Shown here one piece after another: positions 7,054 through 13,415 of a stretch of DNA of 26,086 nucleotides (positions are counted from its first letter, which is position 1; each line of letters starts with the position of its first letter). The DNA is from CAZLFQ01 sp964625465 (GTDB taxonomy: Bacteria; Pseudomonadota; Alphaproteobacteria; Rickettsiales; Midichloriaceae). The position numbers and the translations under genes were made by a program. The notes under the pieces are model-generated. The model worked only from the letters and a program-made list of their open reading frames with translations. It searched no databases and was not told the DNA's origin. The stretch spans positions 1-26,086 of the forward strand of contig CAZVFD010000018.1 of the NCBI GenBank assembly GCA_964625465.1, read 5' to 3'.

Positions 7054-7797
7054 ATGGTGAGATATAACCAAGGTTTTAGTTTGATGGAATTAGCTATCAC
7101 TATGGTCATATCGAGTTTTCTTTACGTAGGCTTCTTAGGTTTTTTTGTCAAGATGAGTAAAGAAGATATGGAAAATGCTACAAACCAAAAGCTTGCATTT
7201 ATAGAAGAATCTTTAAGAAAATATGTTCAAGCAAATGGTGCTCTACCATGTCCAGCATCTAGAACTCTTGCTCTAACAAATGCCAGTTTGGGCACTGCTA
7301 CAGATTGTACCGCGGTTTCAGCATCTGGTACTGCCGATGTGACCAATGGCGGTGTATCTGTCAGAATAGGTGCAATTCCAGTAACGGCATTAGGTATCGA
7401 TAGGAGTTACATCTATGATGGTTGGAGAAATAGATTTACATATGTAGTAGTAAAAAATTTGGCGACAACTTTAACTACTTTCAAGAGCTATGCTCCGTCA
7501 GGAACTGGACCTATTGTTATTCAAGATAAAAATGCCAATCCAATTAATATATCAAGTGACGTATCATATATTTTAATTAGTCATGGTGCTAAGGGATATG
7601 GGGCTTATGATATGAATGGTGTGCAGCTTAAAGCTTGTGGATCAACGGTTGAATCTCAGAATTGTAACGATGATTATACATTCGTTGATGAACACTATTT
7701 TCCAACAGAAAATAGCAGCTATTTTGACGATGTTTTGAGATGGAAAACCAGAAACATGCTAACCAAAAGCTCTGGTCTGGCTATTGCTATACAGTAA
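7054..7797 (+). CDS. Type IV prepilin-like protein, paralogue of the preceding gene (247 aa)
   Basis: The N-terminal signal has cleavage after Gly7 (QG|FSLME), Glu at +5 and the hydrophobic helix LAITMVISSFLYVGFLGFF. The rest aligns along its length with residues ~1-245 of the upstream protein: LPCPAS against IPCPAE, TATDC against STDC, SYIYDGWRNR against DYVYDSWDMR, the Cys pair KACGS/QNCNDD, and SYFDDVLRWKTR against TYYDDFFRWRT. Four Cys at equivalent places suggest two conserved disulfides. There is no C-terminal jelly-roll. The start ATG touches the upstream TAG. A minor pseudopilin of a type II secretion or type IV pilus system is likely. No peptidase, ATPase or secretin gene is in the window. 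Confidence 0.85.
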   Translation: MVRYNQGFSLMELAITMVISSFLYVGFLGFFVKMSKEDMENATNQKLAFIEESLRKYVQANGALPCPASRTLALTNASLGTATDCTAVSASGTADVTNGGVSVRIGAIPVTALGIDRSYIYDGWRNRFTYVVVKNLATTLTTFKSYAPSGTGPIVIQDKNANPINISSDVSYILISHGAKGYGAYDMNGVQLKACGSTVESQNCNDDYTFVDEHYFPTENSSYFDDVLRWKTRNMLTKSSGLAIAIQ

Positions 7798-7862
7798 ATT
7801 TCTAAGTGTCCAGTTATAGTTGTAAAAGCTTCATATTCTATGACTGCATGGTGAGGGACGTA

Positions 7863-7944
7863 GTCATCCCGAATTTAGTTCGGGATCTAACTTTTTTAAG
7901 ATGCTGAGCCGAAGGCCTGCGAAGCGAAACAAGTTCAGCATGAC
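7863..7944. repeat. Composite palindromic element between convergent pilin and lptG genes
   Basis: The left hairpin is GTCAT, CCCGAA, loop, TTCGGG, ATCT. The right hairpin runs from AGATGCTGA to TTCAGCATGAC and carries an enlarged loop of about 27 nt containing GCCGAAGGCC. The same GTCAT to ATGAC framing is seen at 2590, 11175 and 23115. It sits where two transcripts converge and may help to end both. Confidence 0.75.
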
Positions 7945-7966
7945 TTACAACAGTTTATCTGTGTCG

Positions 7967-9055
7967 TTAAACATCTTCTTGGTGAAGCTGTAAGTAAATC
8001 CCAAAAATAATACACAAAATAGTTGGTGAAAAAGCGGCAATTATAACTGGTAATTTGCTAGCTAGACCAAAAGCAAATATCATGTCCGATACAAAATATA
8101 TAAAGAATCCAACCAAAACTCCTAACATCATCTGTTTGCCAGCTCGTCCTTGTCTGGGTAATGACATTGCAAAAGCTGCGCCTATTAGAACCATGGCTAG
8201 CATATATAGAGGAGAGATTAGGGTCTTATAAAAGTAGAGACGGTGTTTTACAGCGGACAAGCCTGACGTTTCTGCTATTTCTATAAATCGTGGCAGTTTC
8301 CAAAATGAGATGGTTTCTGGTGGAATCACGCTTTCTTGGATTTGTTTAAAAGACAAATTAGTGAGAATGTTCATACTTTCTTGTCGTGCTATGTTATGCT
8401 TTTCGCTAGTAATAACGGCATTTTTAACTTCCCAAAAGCCATCATGAAGTTTGGCGTTAGCAGCATCTATGCGCTTTTCAAATTTGCCGTGCTGATCGAT
8501 CATGTAGAAAGTTATATCAAAAATCTCTTGGTCTTCTTGAGCAACTCGAAGTGCATGCAGGATGCTTTGTTGATCATTTATATCAATCTGCTTTACCCAT
8601 AAACCAGTTGGCGATAGTGCTAGTAGGCTAGCTTGTCCTTTCAAATATAAAGCTTCAATTTTTTCGTATTTGGTAAGTAGATAAACAGTGACTGGGTTGA
8701 TAATGGCTATATTAACTAATCCAAATAATAAAATGGCAACAAGGGATGGTGTTAAAAATTGTATCGATGATAGTCCAATAGCTCTGGCGATGATAAGCTC
8801 ATTGTTCTTTGTCATTTTTGCATACATGACGCATGAAGCTATTAATACTGTAAATGGAATTATTCTTTGTACATGGCTAAGGTTTTTTAACATTGCCATT
8901 TGAAAAATTATTGTAAAAGTAGCGGGTTTGGCGTGAAGAATCCGGATTAGTTCAATTACGTCAAATAGAAATACTATTGATGAAACTACAAGCAGTATTG
9001 TGAAGAAGTAGTAAAAAAACTGTCGACCTAGATATAAACTAAAAGTGTATGGCAT
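7967..9055 (-). CDS. lptG: LPS export permease, LptF/LptG family (probably LptG)
   Basis: Inner-membrane subunit of the LptB2FG ABC exporter that extracts lipopolysaccharide for transport to the outer membrane. The N-terminal half has three membrane segments (FFYYFFTILLVVSSIVFLF, VQRIIPFTVLIASCVMYA, FLTPSLVAILLFGLVNIAI). A soluble periplasmic beta domain follows (residues ~120-260), then the FWKLPRFIEIAE segment typical of LptG, and three more C-terminal membrane segments. RLYFYKTLISPLYMLAMVLIG and GRAGKQMMLGVLVGFF are strong family marks. The ATG at 9055 (MPYTFSLYLG) is preferred: a longer frame begins with TTG at 9091, but a TATAAT at 9093-9098 places transcription start downstream of that codon. 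The first 30-nt leader has no clear ribosome binding site. If LPS is truly made by this organism, the transporter works with LptA-F elsewhere. Confidence 0.88.
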   Translation of the reverse strand: MPYTFSLYLGRQFFYYFFTILLVVSSIVFLFDVIELIRILHAKPATFTIIFQMAMLKNLSHVQRIIPFTVLIASCVMYAKMTKNNELIIARAIGLSSIQFLTPSLVAILLFGLVNIAIINPVTVYLLTKYEKIEALYLKGQASLLALSPTGLWVKQIDINDQQSILHALRVAQEDQEIFDITFYMIDQHGKFEKRIDAANAKLHDGFWEVKNAVITSEKHNIARQESMNILTNLSFKQIQESVIPPETISFWKLPRFIEIAETSGLSAVKHRLYFYKTLISPLYMLAMVLIGAAFAMSLPRQGRAGKQMMLGVLVGFFIYFVSDMIFAFGLASKLPVIIAAFSPTILCIIFGIYLQLHQEDV

Positions 9056-9092
9056 ATGTGGTGAATGCTTCGTATAGGGCTTACGGAACAAG

Positions 9093-9119
9093 ATTATAAC
9101 ATGATTAGCCTATACACAA
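9093..9119 (-). promoter_or_regulatory. Extended -10 promoter of lptG
   Basis: On the minus strand TGTTATAAT gives a perfect -10 with the extended TGn motif (hexamer 9098-9093). A weak TTGTGT lies at 9119-9114 with 15-bp spacing. It overlaps the 3' end of lipB, giving lptG its own start. Expected transcription start is near 9086. Confidence 0.55.
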
Positions 9120-9760
9120 GAAACTTTGAAAACTTCTTGAAATTGCTGGATCAAAATCTTATCAAATTCTTTCATTTCAATATTTATGCCAAGTGCATGA
9201 AGCGAAGTCACTCCTTTATCTTCAATCCCGCAGGGAATTATGCCTTTAAAATCATCCAAGTTTGTAGAGACATTGATCGCAACACCATGAAAGCTAACCC
9301 ATTTCTGCACGCGAATGCCTAATGCGGCAATTTTTTCTTCCCTACCATTATGATTTACCCAAACCCCAATATGCTCTTTAGTTGTATGAGCCTTAATACC
9401 TACTTTATCTAAGCTCGATATTACCCAATCTTCAATTTGTCTTACAAATAATTTTAGGTCTGGTTCGTTGTTATGAAGTTTTTTTAGATCTAGCATTAAA
9501 TAAGCTACACGCTGACCTGGTCCATGATAAGTAAATTTGCCTCCTCTGCCAGTTTGATGCACAGGAAATTTATTTTTATCTAATAGCTCATTTTCGTTGG
9601 CGCTTGTGCCAGCTGTGTAAACAGATTGATGTTGAAGTAGCCATAGTAATTGGTTCTCTTCACCAGATAAAATTTTTTGAACTCTGTTTTGCATAAACGT
9701 GAGTGCATCTTGGTATAGAATAGGCAAGTCACTTACAATTAATTCCACTGGTTTGGTCAT
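9110..9760 (-). CDS. lipB: Octanoyl-[acyl-carrier-protein]:protein octanoyltransferase
   Basis: Transfers octanoate from ACP to the lipoyl domains of dehydrogenase E2 subunits (first step of lipoate assembly). Family motifs are RGGKFTYHGPGQRVAYLMLDL, KIAALGIRVQKWVSFHG with the catalytic Lys143, NVSTNLDDF and IIPCGIEDKGVTSL with the catalytic Cys177. At 216 residues it is normal length. It starts with ATG at 9760, only 12 bp after the lpdA stop, so it is co-transcribed with lpdA and probably with pdhC, the gene for its own substrate. Confidence 0.96.
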   Translation of the reverse strand: MTKPVELIVSDLPILYQDALTFMQNRVQKILSGEENQLLWLLQHQSVYTAGTSANENELLDKNKFPVHQTGRGGKFTYHGPGQRVAYLMLDLKKLHNNEPDLKLFVRQIEDWVISSLDKVGIKAHTTKEHIGVWVNHNGREEKIAALGIRVQKWVSFHGVAINVSTNLDDFKGIIPCGIEDKGVTSLHALGINIEMKEFDKILIQQFQEVFKVSCV

Positions 9761-9772
9761 TAATTACACAAA

Positions 9773-11152
9773 CTAAAAATGTATTACTCTTCCAAATGCA
9801 TCCAAGACTGACTCATGCATCATCTCTGATAATGTTGGGTGAGGGAATATTGTGTGCATTAAATCAGCTTCAGTACATTCCATGGTTTTACCAATGACAA
9901 ACCCTTGAATTAGTTCAGTCACTTCTGCGCCAATCATGTGTGCGCCTAGTAGTTCTCCTGTTTTTTCATCAAATATAGTTTTGATCATTCCTTCGGTTTC
10001 GCCTAAAGCAATAGCTTTACCGTTAGCCATGAACGGGAAGCGGCCAACTTTTATTTTCAGGCCTTTTTCTTTAGCCTTCGCCTCAGTTAGACCAACGCTT
10101 GCAATTTGTGGGTAGCAATATGTACATCCTGGGATATTCTCACGTTTCATTGGATGAGCATTTTTACCAGCAATCTTCTCCACGCAAATGATTCCTTCGT
10201 GGCTCGCCTTATGTGCAAGCCAAGGTGGTGACGTTACATCGCCAATTGCATAAACGCCAACTTCATCTGTTGCACAATATTCATTGGTTTTAATGAAGCC
10301 TTTTTCTAATTTAACTTTAGTTTTTTCTAAGCCAAGATTTTCAACATTTGCTACAACACCTACTGCTGAAATAACTTTTTCAACTACAAGAACAGATTCC
10401 TTGCCGTCTTTGCCTTTAACTTTAACCGATACTTTATTTCCAGATGTTTTAGCCTCTAACACTTCTGTGCCAGTTAGAATTTTAATGCCGCGCTTTTCAA
10501 ATGATTTATGTGCGATTGCTGCAATCTCTTCGTCTTCTGCACTCAGTATTCTTGGCATGATTTCAACAACTGTAACTTCAGATCCAAGCATGTTATAGAA
10601 GCTTGCAAATTCAATACCTATTGCACCACTACCAACAACTATGAGTGATTTTGGAAGCTCTTTTGGCGTCATTGCTTCACGATAAGTCCAAATATTTTTA
10701 CCATCTGGCTTTAGTGTTGGAAGTTCGCGAGCTCTAGCGCCAGTTGCAATAATAATGTGCTTTGCTTTGTATTCTTCTTTATCAACTGCAAGCTTGCCGT
10801 TACCTAATAATTTAGCTGTGCCATTGATAACAGTAATTTTATTTTTCTTCATCAAATGGCCAATACCACCTGAAAGCTTTTTAGAAACGCCTCTTGAGCG
10901 CTCAATGATAGATTGGAAATCAAAACTAACTTTTTCGCACTTAATTCCATAATCAGATGAATGCTGCATGGTGTGATAAACCTCTGCAGAACGCAGCAAT
11001 GCTTTTGTAGGAATACAACCCCAGTTCAAGCAAATACCACCAAGGTTTTCTCTTTCAACTACCGCAGCTTTTAGACCTAGTTGTGAAGCGCGAATCGCTG
11101 CTACATATCCACCTGGACCAGCTCCTATTACTATTACGTCAAATTCTTTCAT
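9773..11152 (-). CDS. lpdA: Dihydrolipoyl dehydrogenase (E3)
   Basis: FAD-dependent disulfide reductase that reoxidises the dihydrolipoyl arm of the pyruvate or 2-oxoglutarate dehydrogenase complexes and makes NADH. The order is: FAD-binding VIGAGPGGYVAAIRASQLG, redox disulfide GGICLNWGCIPTKAL (Cys four residues apart), ATGARARELP, NAD-binding VVGSGAIGIEFASFY, YAIGDVTSPP, and the dimer-interface catalytic FPHPTLSEMMHES with its His and Glu. The open frame begins with GTG at 11155, but the ATG at 11152 is better placed behind AGAGGAAG. Normal length (459 aa). A 160-bp repeat region separates it from pdhC upstream. Confidence 0.97.
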   Translation of the reverse strand: MKEFDVIVIGAGPGGYVAAIRASQLGLKAAVVERENLGGICLNWGCIPTKALLRSAEVYHTMQHSSDYGIKCEKVSFDFQSIIERSRGVSKKLSGGIGHLMKKNKITVINGTAKLLGNGKLAVDKEEYKAKHIIIATGARARELPTLKPDGKNIWTYREAMTPKELPKSLIVVGSGAIGIEFASFYNMLGSEVTVVEIMPRILSAEDEEIAAIAHKSFEKRGIKILTGTEVLEAKTSGNKVSVKVKGKDGKESVLVVEKVISAVGVVANVENLGLEKTKVKLEKGFIKTNEYCATDEVGVYAIGDVTSPPWLAHKASHEGIICVEKIAGKNAHPMKRENIPGCTYCYPQIASVGLTEAKAKEKGLKIKVGRFPFMANGKAIALGETEGMIKTIFDEKTGELLGAHMIGAEVTELIQGFVIGKTMECTEADLMHTIFPHPTLSEMMHESVLDAFGRVIHF

Positions 11153-11174
11153 CACTTCCTCTAATTACTTAGTC

Positions 11175-11302
11175 GTCATCGCGAGCGAAGCGTGGCGATC
11201 CAATTCCAACCATGTCATGCTGAACTTGTTTCAGCATCTAGATCCCGAAACAAGCTCGGGATGACATAGCTTATCAGATTGCTTCGTTGCACTCGCAATG
11301 AC
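11175..11302. repeat. Nested set of four palindromic elements between pdhC and lpdA
   Basis: Outer pair: GTCATCGCGAGCG to GGCGATCCA (11175 onwards) and, inverted, CAGATTGC to TCGCAATGAC (ending 11302). Inner pair, head to head: GTCATGCTGAACTTGTTTC followed by AGCATCT, then AGATCCCGA to TCGGGATGAC. The inner pair sits within the outer pair, as if one composite had inserted into another. It lies inside the pdhC-lpdA transcription unit, so the RNA would fold into several hairpins. Confidence 0.8.
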
Positions 11303-11316
11303 CATAAAAAACCTTC

Positions 11317-12570
11317 TTAAACCAGCATCATAGCAGGTTGCTCAATGAAATTCTTAAATGCCTGAATTAACTCTGCACCTAATGCTCCATCAATAACTCT
11401 ATGATCACAAGAAATAGTCACAGTCATAACCGTTGCAATTTCTAATTTGCCATTACGCACAACTGGTTTTTCTTCACCAACGCCAACTGCTAAAATACAT
11501 GCTTGAGGTGGATTGATGATCGCATTGAATTGTTTAATTCCATACATGCCCAAATTTGAGATGCTGAACCCTCCACCTTGGAATTCTTCAGGCTTTAAAG
11601 AGTTTGATTTGGCACGCGCAGCTAGATCTTTCATTTCTGCTGATATTTGCGCCAGAGATTTTTGATCTGCATTTTTGATAATTGGTGTAATTAAGCCATC
11701 TTCAATTGCTACAGCTACAGAAATATCTACGTTGTTGTAAATCATAATTCCTTCGTCGCTCCAAGAAGCATTTGCTTTTGGAAGCGCTCTTAATGCTTGA
11801 GCTGATGCTTTAATTATAAAATCATTCACCGAAATTTTATAAGCCGCCTTGTCACCATTTTTTGGAGCTTTTGCATTGATTTGCTCACGAACTTTTAAAA
11901 GTTCATCTAATTGACAGTCAACAGTTAAATAGAAATGCGGAACTGTTTGCTTTGATTCTACCAAGCGTTTGGCAATAACTTTACGCATGTTGCTGTTTGG
12001 AACTAAGCGGTATTGTTCGGAAGATCTGCCAGTTTGGAAATTTGTATTGGCGAATGATGATGACTTTTGTGAAAGCACATCATCCTTTACAATCCTGCCA
12101 TGTGGGCCTGAGCCTTTTATAGAAGAAAGGTCGATTCCTTGCTGTTCTGCAATTCTTTTAGCTAGCGGGCTTGCAAATACTCTGCTTGAAGATTGCGTAA
12201 TAGCCGCTGGCGCATTCACTGCTTTAGGCTGTTCAACTTTAGTAACAACTTCTTGTTTTGCTGGAGCTGCGATTGCTGCAACACCTTGATGTTTTTTTAA
12301 TACTTCATCAACTGCGGATTTAGCTTCATTAGCTTCTAAAAGCACAGCTATTAATTGATTGACTTTTACGCCTTCGGTTTTGGCTTGAACCACTATTTTT
12401 CCAAGCGTTCCAGCATCTACAGCTTCAACTTCCATTGTAGCTTTATCAGTTTCAATTTCCGCTAATACATCACCAGGCTTTACCTTGTCTCCTTCTTTTT
12501 TTAGCCACTTAGCCAGATTTCCCTCGGTCATTGTAGGGGATAATGCGGGCATTAAAATTTCAATCGCCAT
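11317..12570 (-). CDS. pdhC: Dihydrolipoamide acetyltransferase (pyruvate dehydrogenase E2)
   Basis: Core of the pyruvate dehydrogenase complex; moves the acetyl group from the lipoyl arm to CoA. Residues 1-80 are a single lipoyl domain with the modified Lys43 in ETDKATMEV. An Ala/Pro-rich linker follows. Residues ~131-167 are the E1/E3-binding domain (FASPLAKRIAEQQGIDL, GSGPHGRIVKDDV). Residues ~190-417 are the catalytic domain with SCDHRVIDGA (His390, Asp394) and ISNLGMYGI. At 417 residues with one lipoyl domain it matches alphaproteobacterial PdhC. ATG at 12570. No convincing E1 genes (pdhA, pdhB) are near. lpdA and lipB follow on the same strand. Confidence 0.95.
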   Translation of the reverse strand: MAIEILMPALSPTMTEGNLAKWLKKEGDKVKPGDVLAEIETDKATMEVEAVDAGTLGKIVVQAKTEGVKVNQLIAVLLEANEAKSAVDEVLKKHQGVAAIAAPAKQEVVTKVEQPKAVNAPAAITQSSSRVFASPLAKRIAEQQGIDLSSIKGSGPHGRIVKDDVLSQKSSSFANTNFQTGRSSEQYRLVPNSNMRKVIAKRLVESKQTVPHFYLTVDCQLDELLKVREQINAKAPKNGDKAAYKISVNDFIIKASAQALRALPKANASWSDEGIMIYNNVDISVAVAIEDGLITPIIKNADQKSLAQISAEMKDLAARAKSNSLKPEEFQGGGFSISNLGMYGIKQFNAIINPPQACILAVGVGEEKPVVRNGKLEIATVMTVTISCDHRVIDGALGAELIQAFKNFIEQPAMMLV

Positions 12571-12666
12571 CTAAAAACTCAAAATAACATTCTATATTTT
12601 TTATACCTATATCTGGCTAATTTAGCAACTTAAAACAGATTCTGGTGATGTAGATAGAGAAGAAAG

Positions 12667-12715
12667 TGGGAATCCAGTTTTAGAAAGTCTAGATCCCCGA
12701 TTTCTCGGGGATGAC
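12667..12715. repeat. Shortened composite palindromic element upstream of pdhC
   Basis: The right half (CTAGATCCCCGA, loop, TCGGGGATGAC) matches that at 2630-2656, and the linker TTTTAGAAAG resembles the one there. The left half keeps only GGGAATCCAG, so the 5' arm is missing. It separates the orphan gene ending at 12725 from pdhC on the same strand. Confidence 0.7.
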
Positions 12716-12724
12716 AAAGAACGA

Positions 12725-13282
12725 CTACAGCTCACTATGAACTGAGGTTTCTAAAGAAGCTAAAATCTTGCCAGGTATTTCTGTTTTGAATTGCTCGATT
12801 TCTGCATCAAATGATGAAGTTATATGGAACTGCTTGGCGCATACTGTAAAACTACTCTCAAGATATGCCTGCCACTCTGCAGCTGTGCTTTTATCGGAAA
12901 CTTTTAATGATTCGCCAGAGCCATAGTCTACTGATACAGAGTACGTATCATATTTTGGCTGATTAATTCCAATTATTCCTTCGTCTAATTGTTTTTCACC
13001 GCCGTTGATGCTATAGGTGTTTTTATAAGAAATTGCATCGATAATACAGCTGGCTTTTGCGAAAGAATATAACGTGGGTGAGGACGCAGCTAGATTTGGC
13101 AATAAGTTAGCAAAGAATGATTCGTCAGCGTCTTCAGGGATAAGACCTGCAAATTTCCCGCCTATAAAACCACTAATCTGGTTATATTTTTGTATATCAA
13201 GAACTGTAGCAAAGTTTGCATTTGGAAAATTTGCTTTAAATTCTTGTTCTATTTGCGGTAGGGCATTTTGTAAATTTGTCAT
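12725..13282 (-). CDS. Hypothetical protein (185 aa), no recognised domain
   Basis: Starts MTNLQNALPQIEQEF with ATG at 13282, behind GAGG at 6-nt spacing. A longer frame from TTG at 13294 would place the start on that ribosome binding site, so it is rejected. The protein looks soluble and mixed alpha/beta: NFATVLDIQKYNQISGFIGG, then a probable strand-rich part (YDTYSVSVDYGSGESLKVSD) and a helical C-terminus. There is no signal peptide or membrane segment. It diverges from polA. No homologue is recognised. Codon use looks like its neighbours. Confidence 0.65.
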   Translation of the reverse strand: MTNLQNALPQIEQEFKANFPNANFATVLDIQKYNQISGFIGGKFAGLIPEDADESFFANLLPNLAASSPTLYSFAKASCIIDAISYKNTYSINGGEKQLDEGIIGINQPKYDTYSVSVDYGSGESLKVSDKSTAAEWQAYLESSFTVCAKQFHITSSFDAEIEQFKTEIPGKILASLETSVHSEL

Positions 13283-13415
13283 AAGTGACCTCAATTATTG
13301 GTTGCGGTTGCATAGCTATCATTTTTCAATTTGCAGAGCAAGTTAATATATAACTTTTCTTTTAAGTTGCTATCTTATCGGCTATATATTTATCAAGACT
13401 GTAAAAAGAGAAAAA

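Noticed and set aside
10284..10598. Plus-strand open frames antisense to lpdA and pdhC
   Set aside because: They are shadows of strongly conserved enzymes and have no start signals or recognisable protein features.
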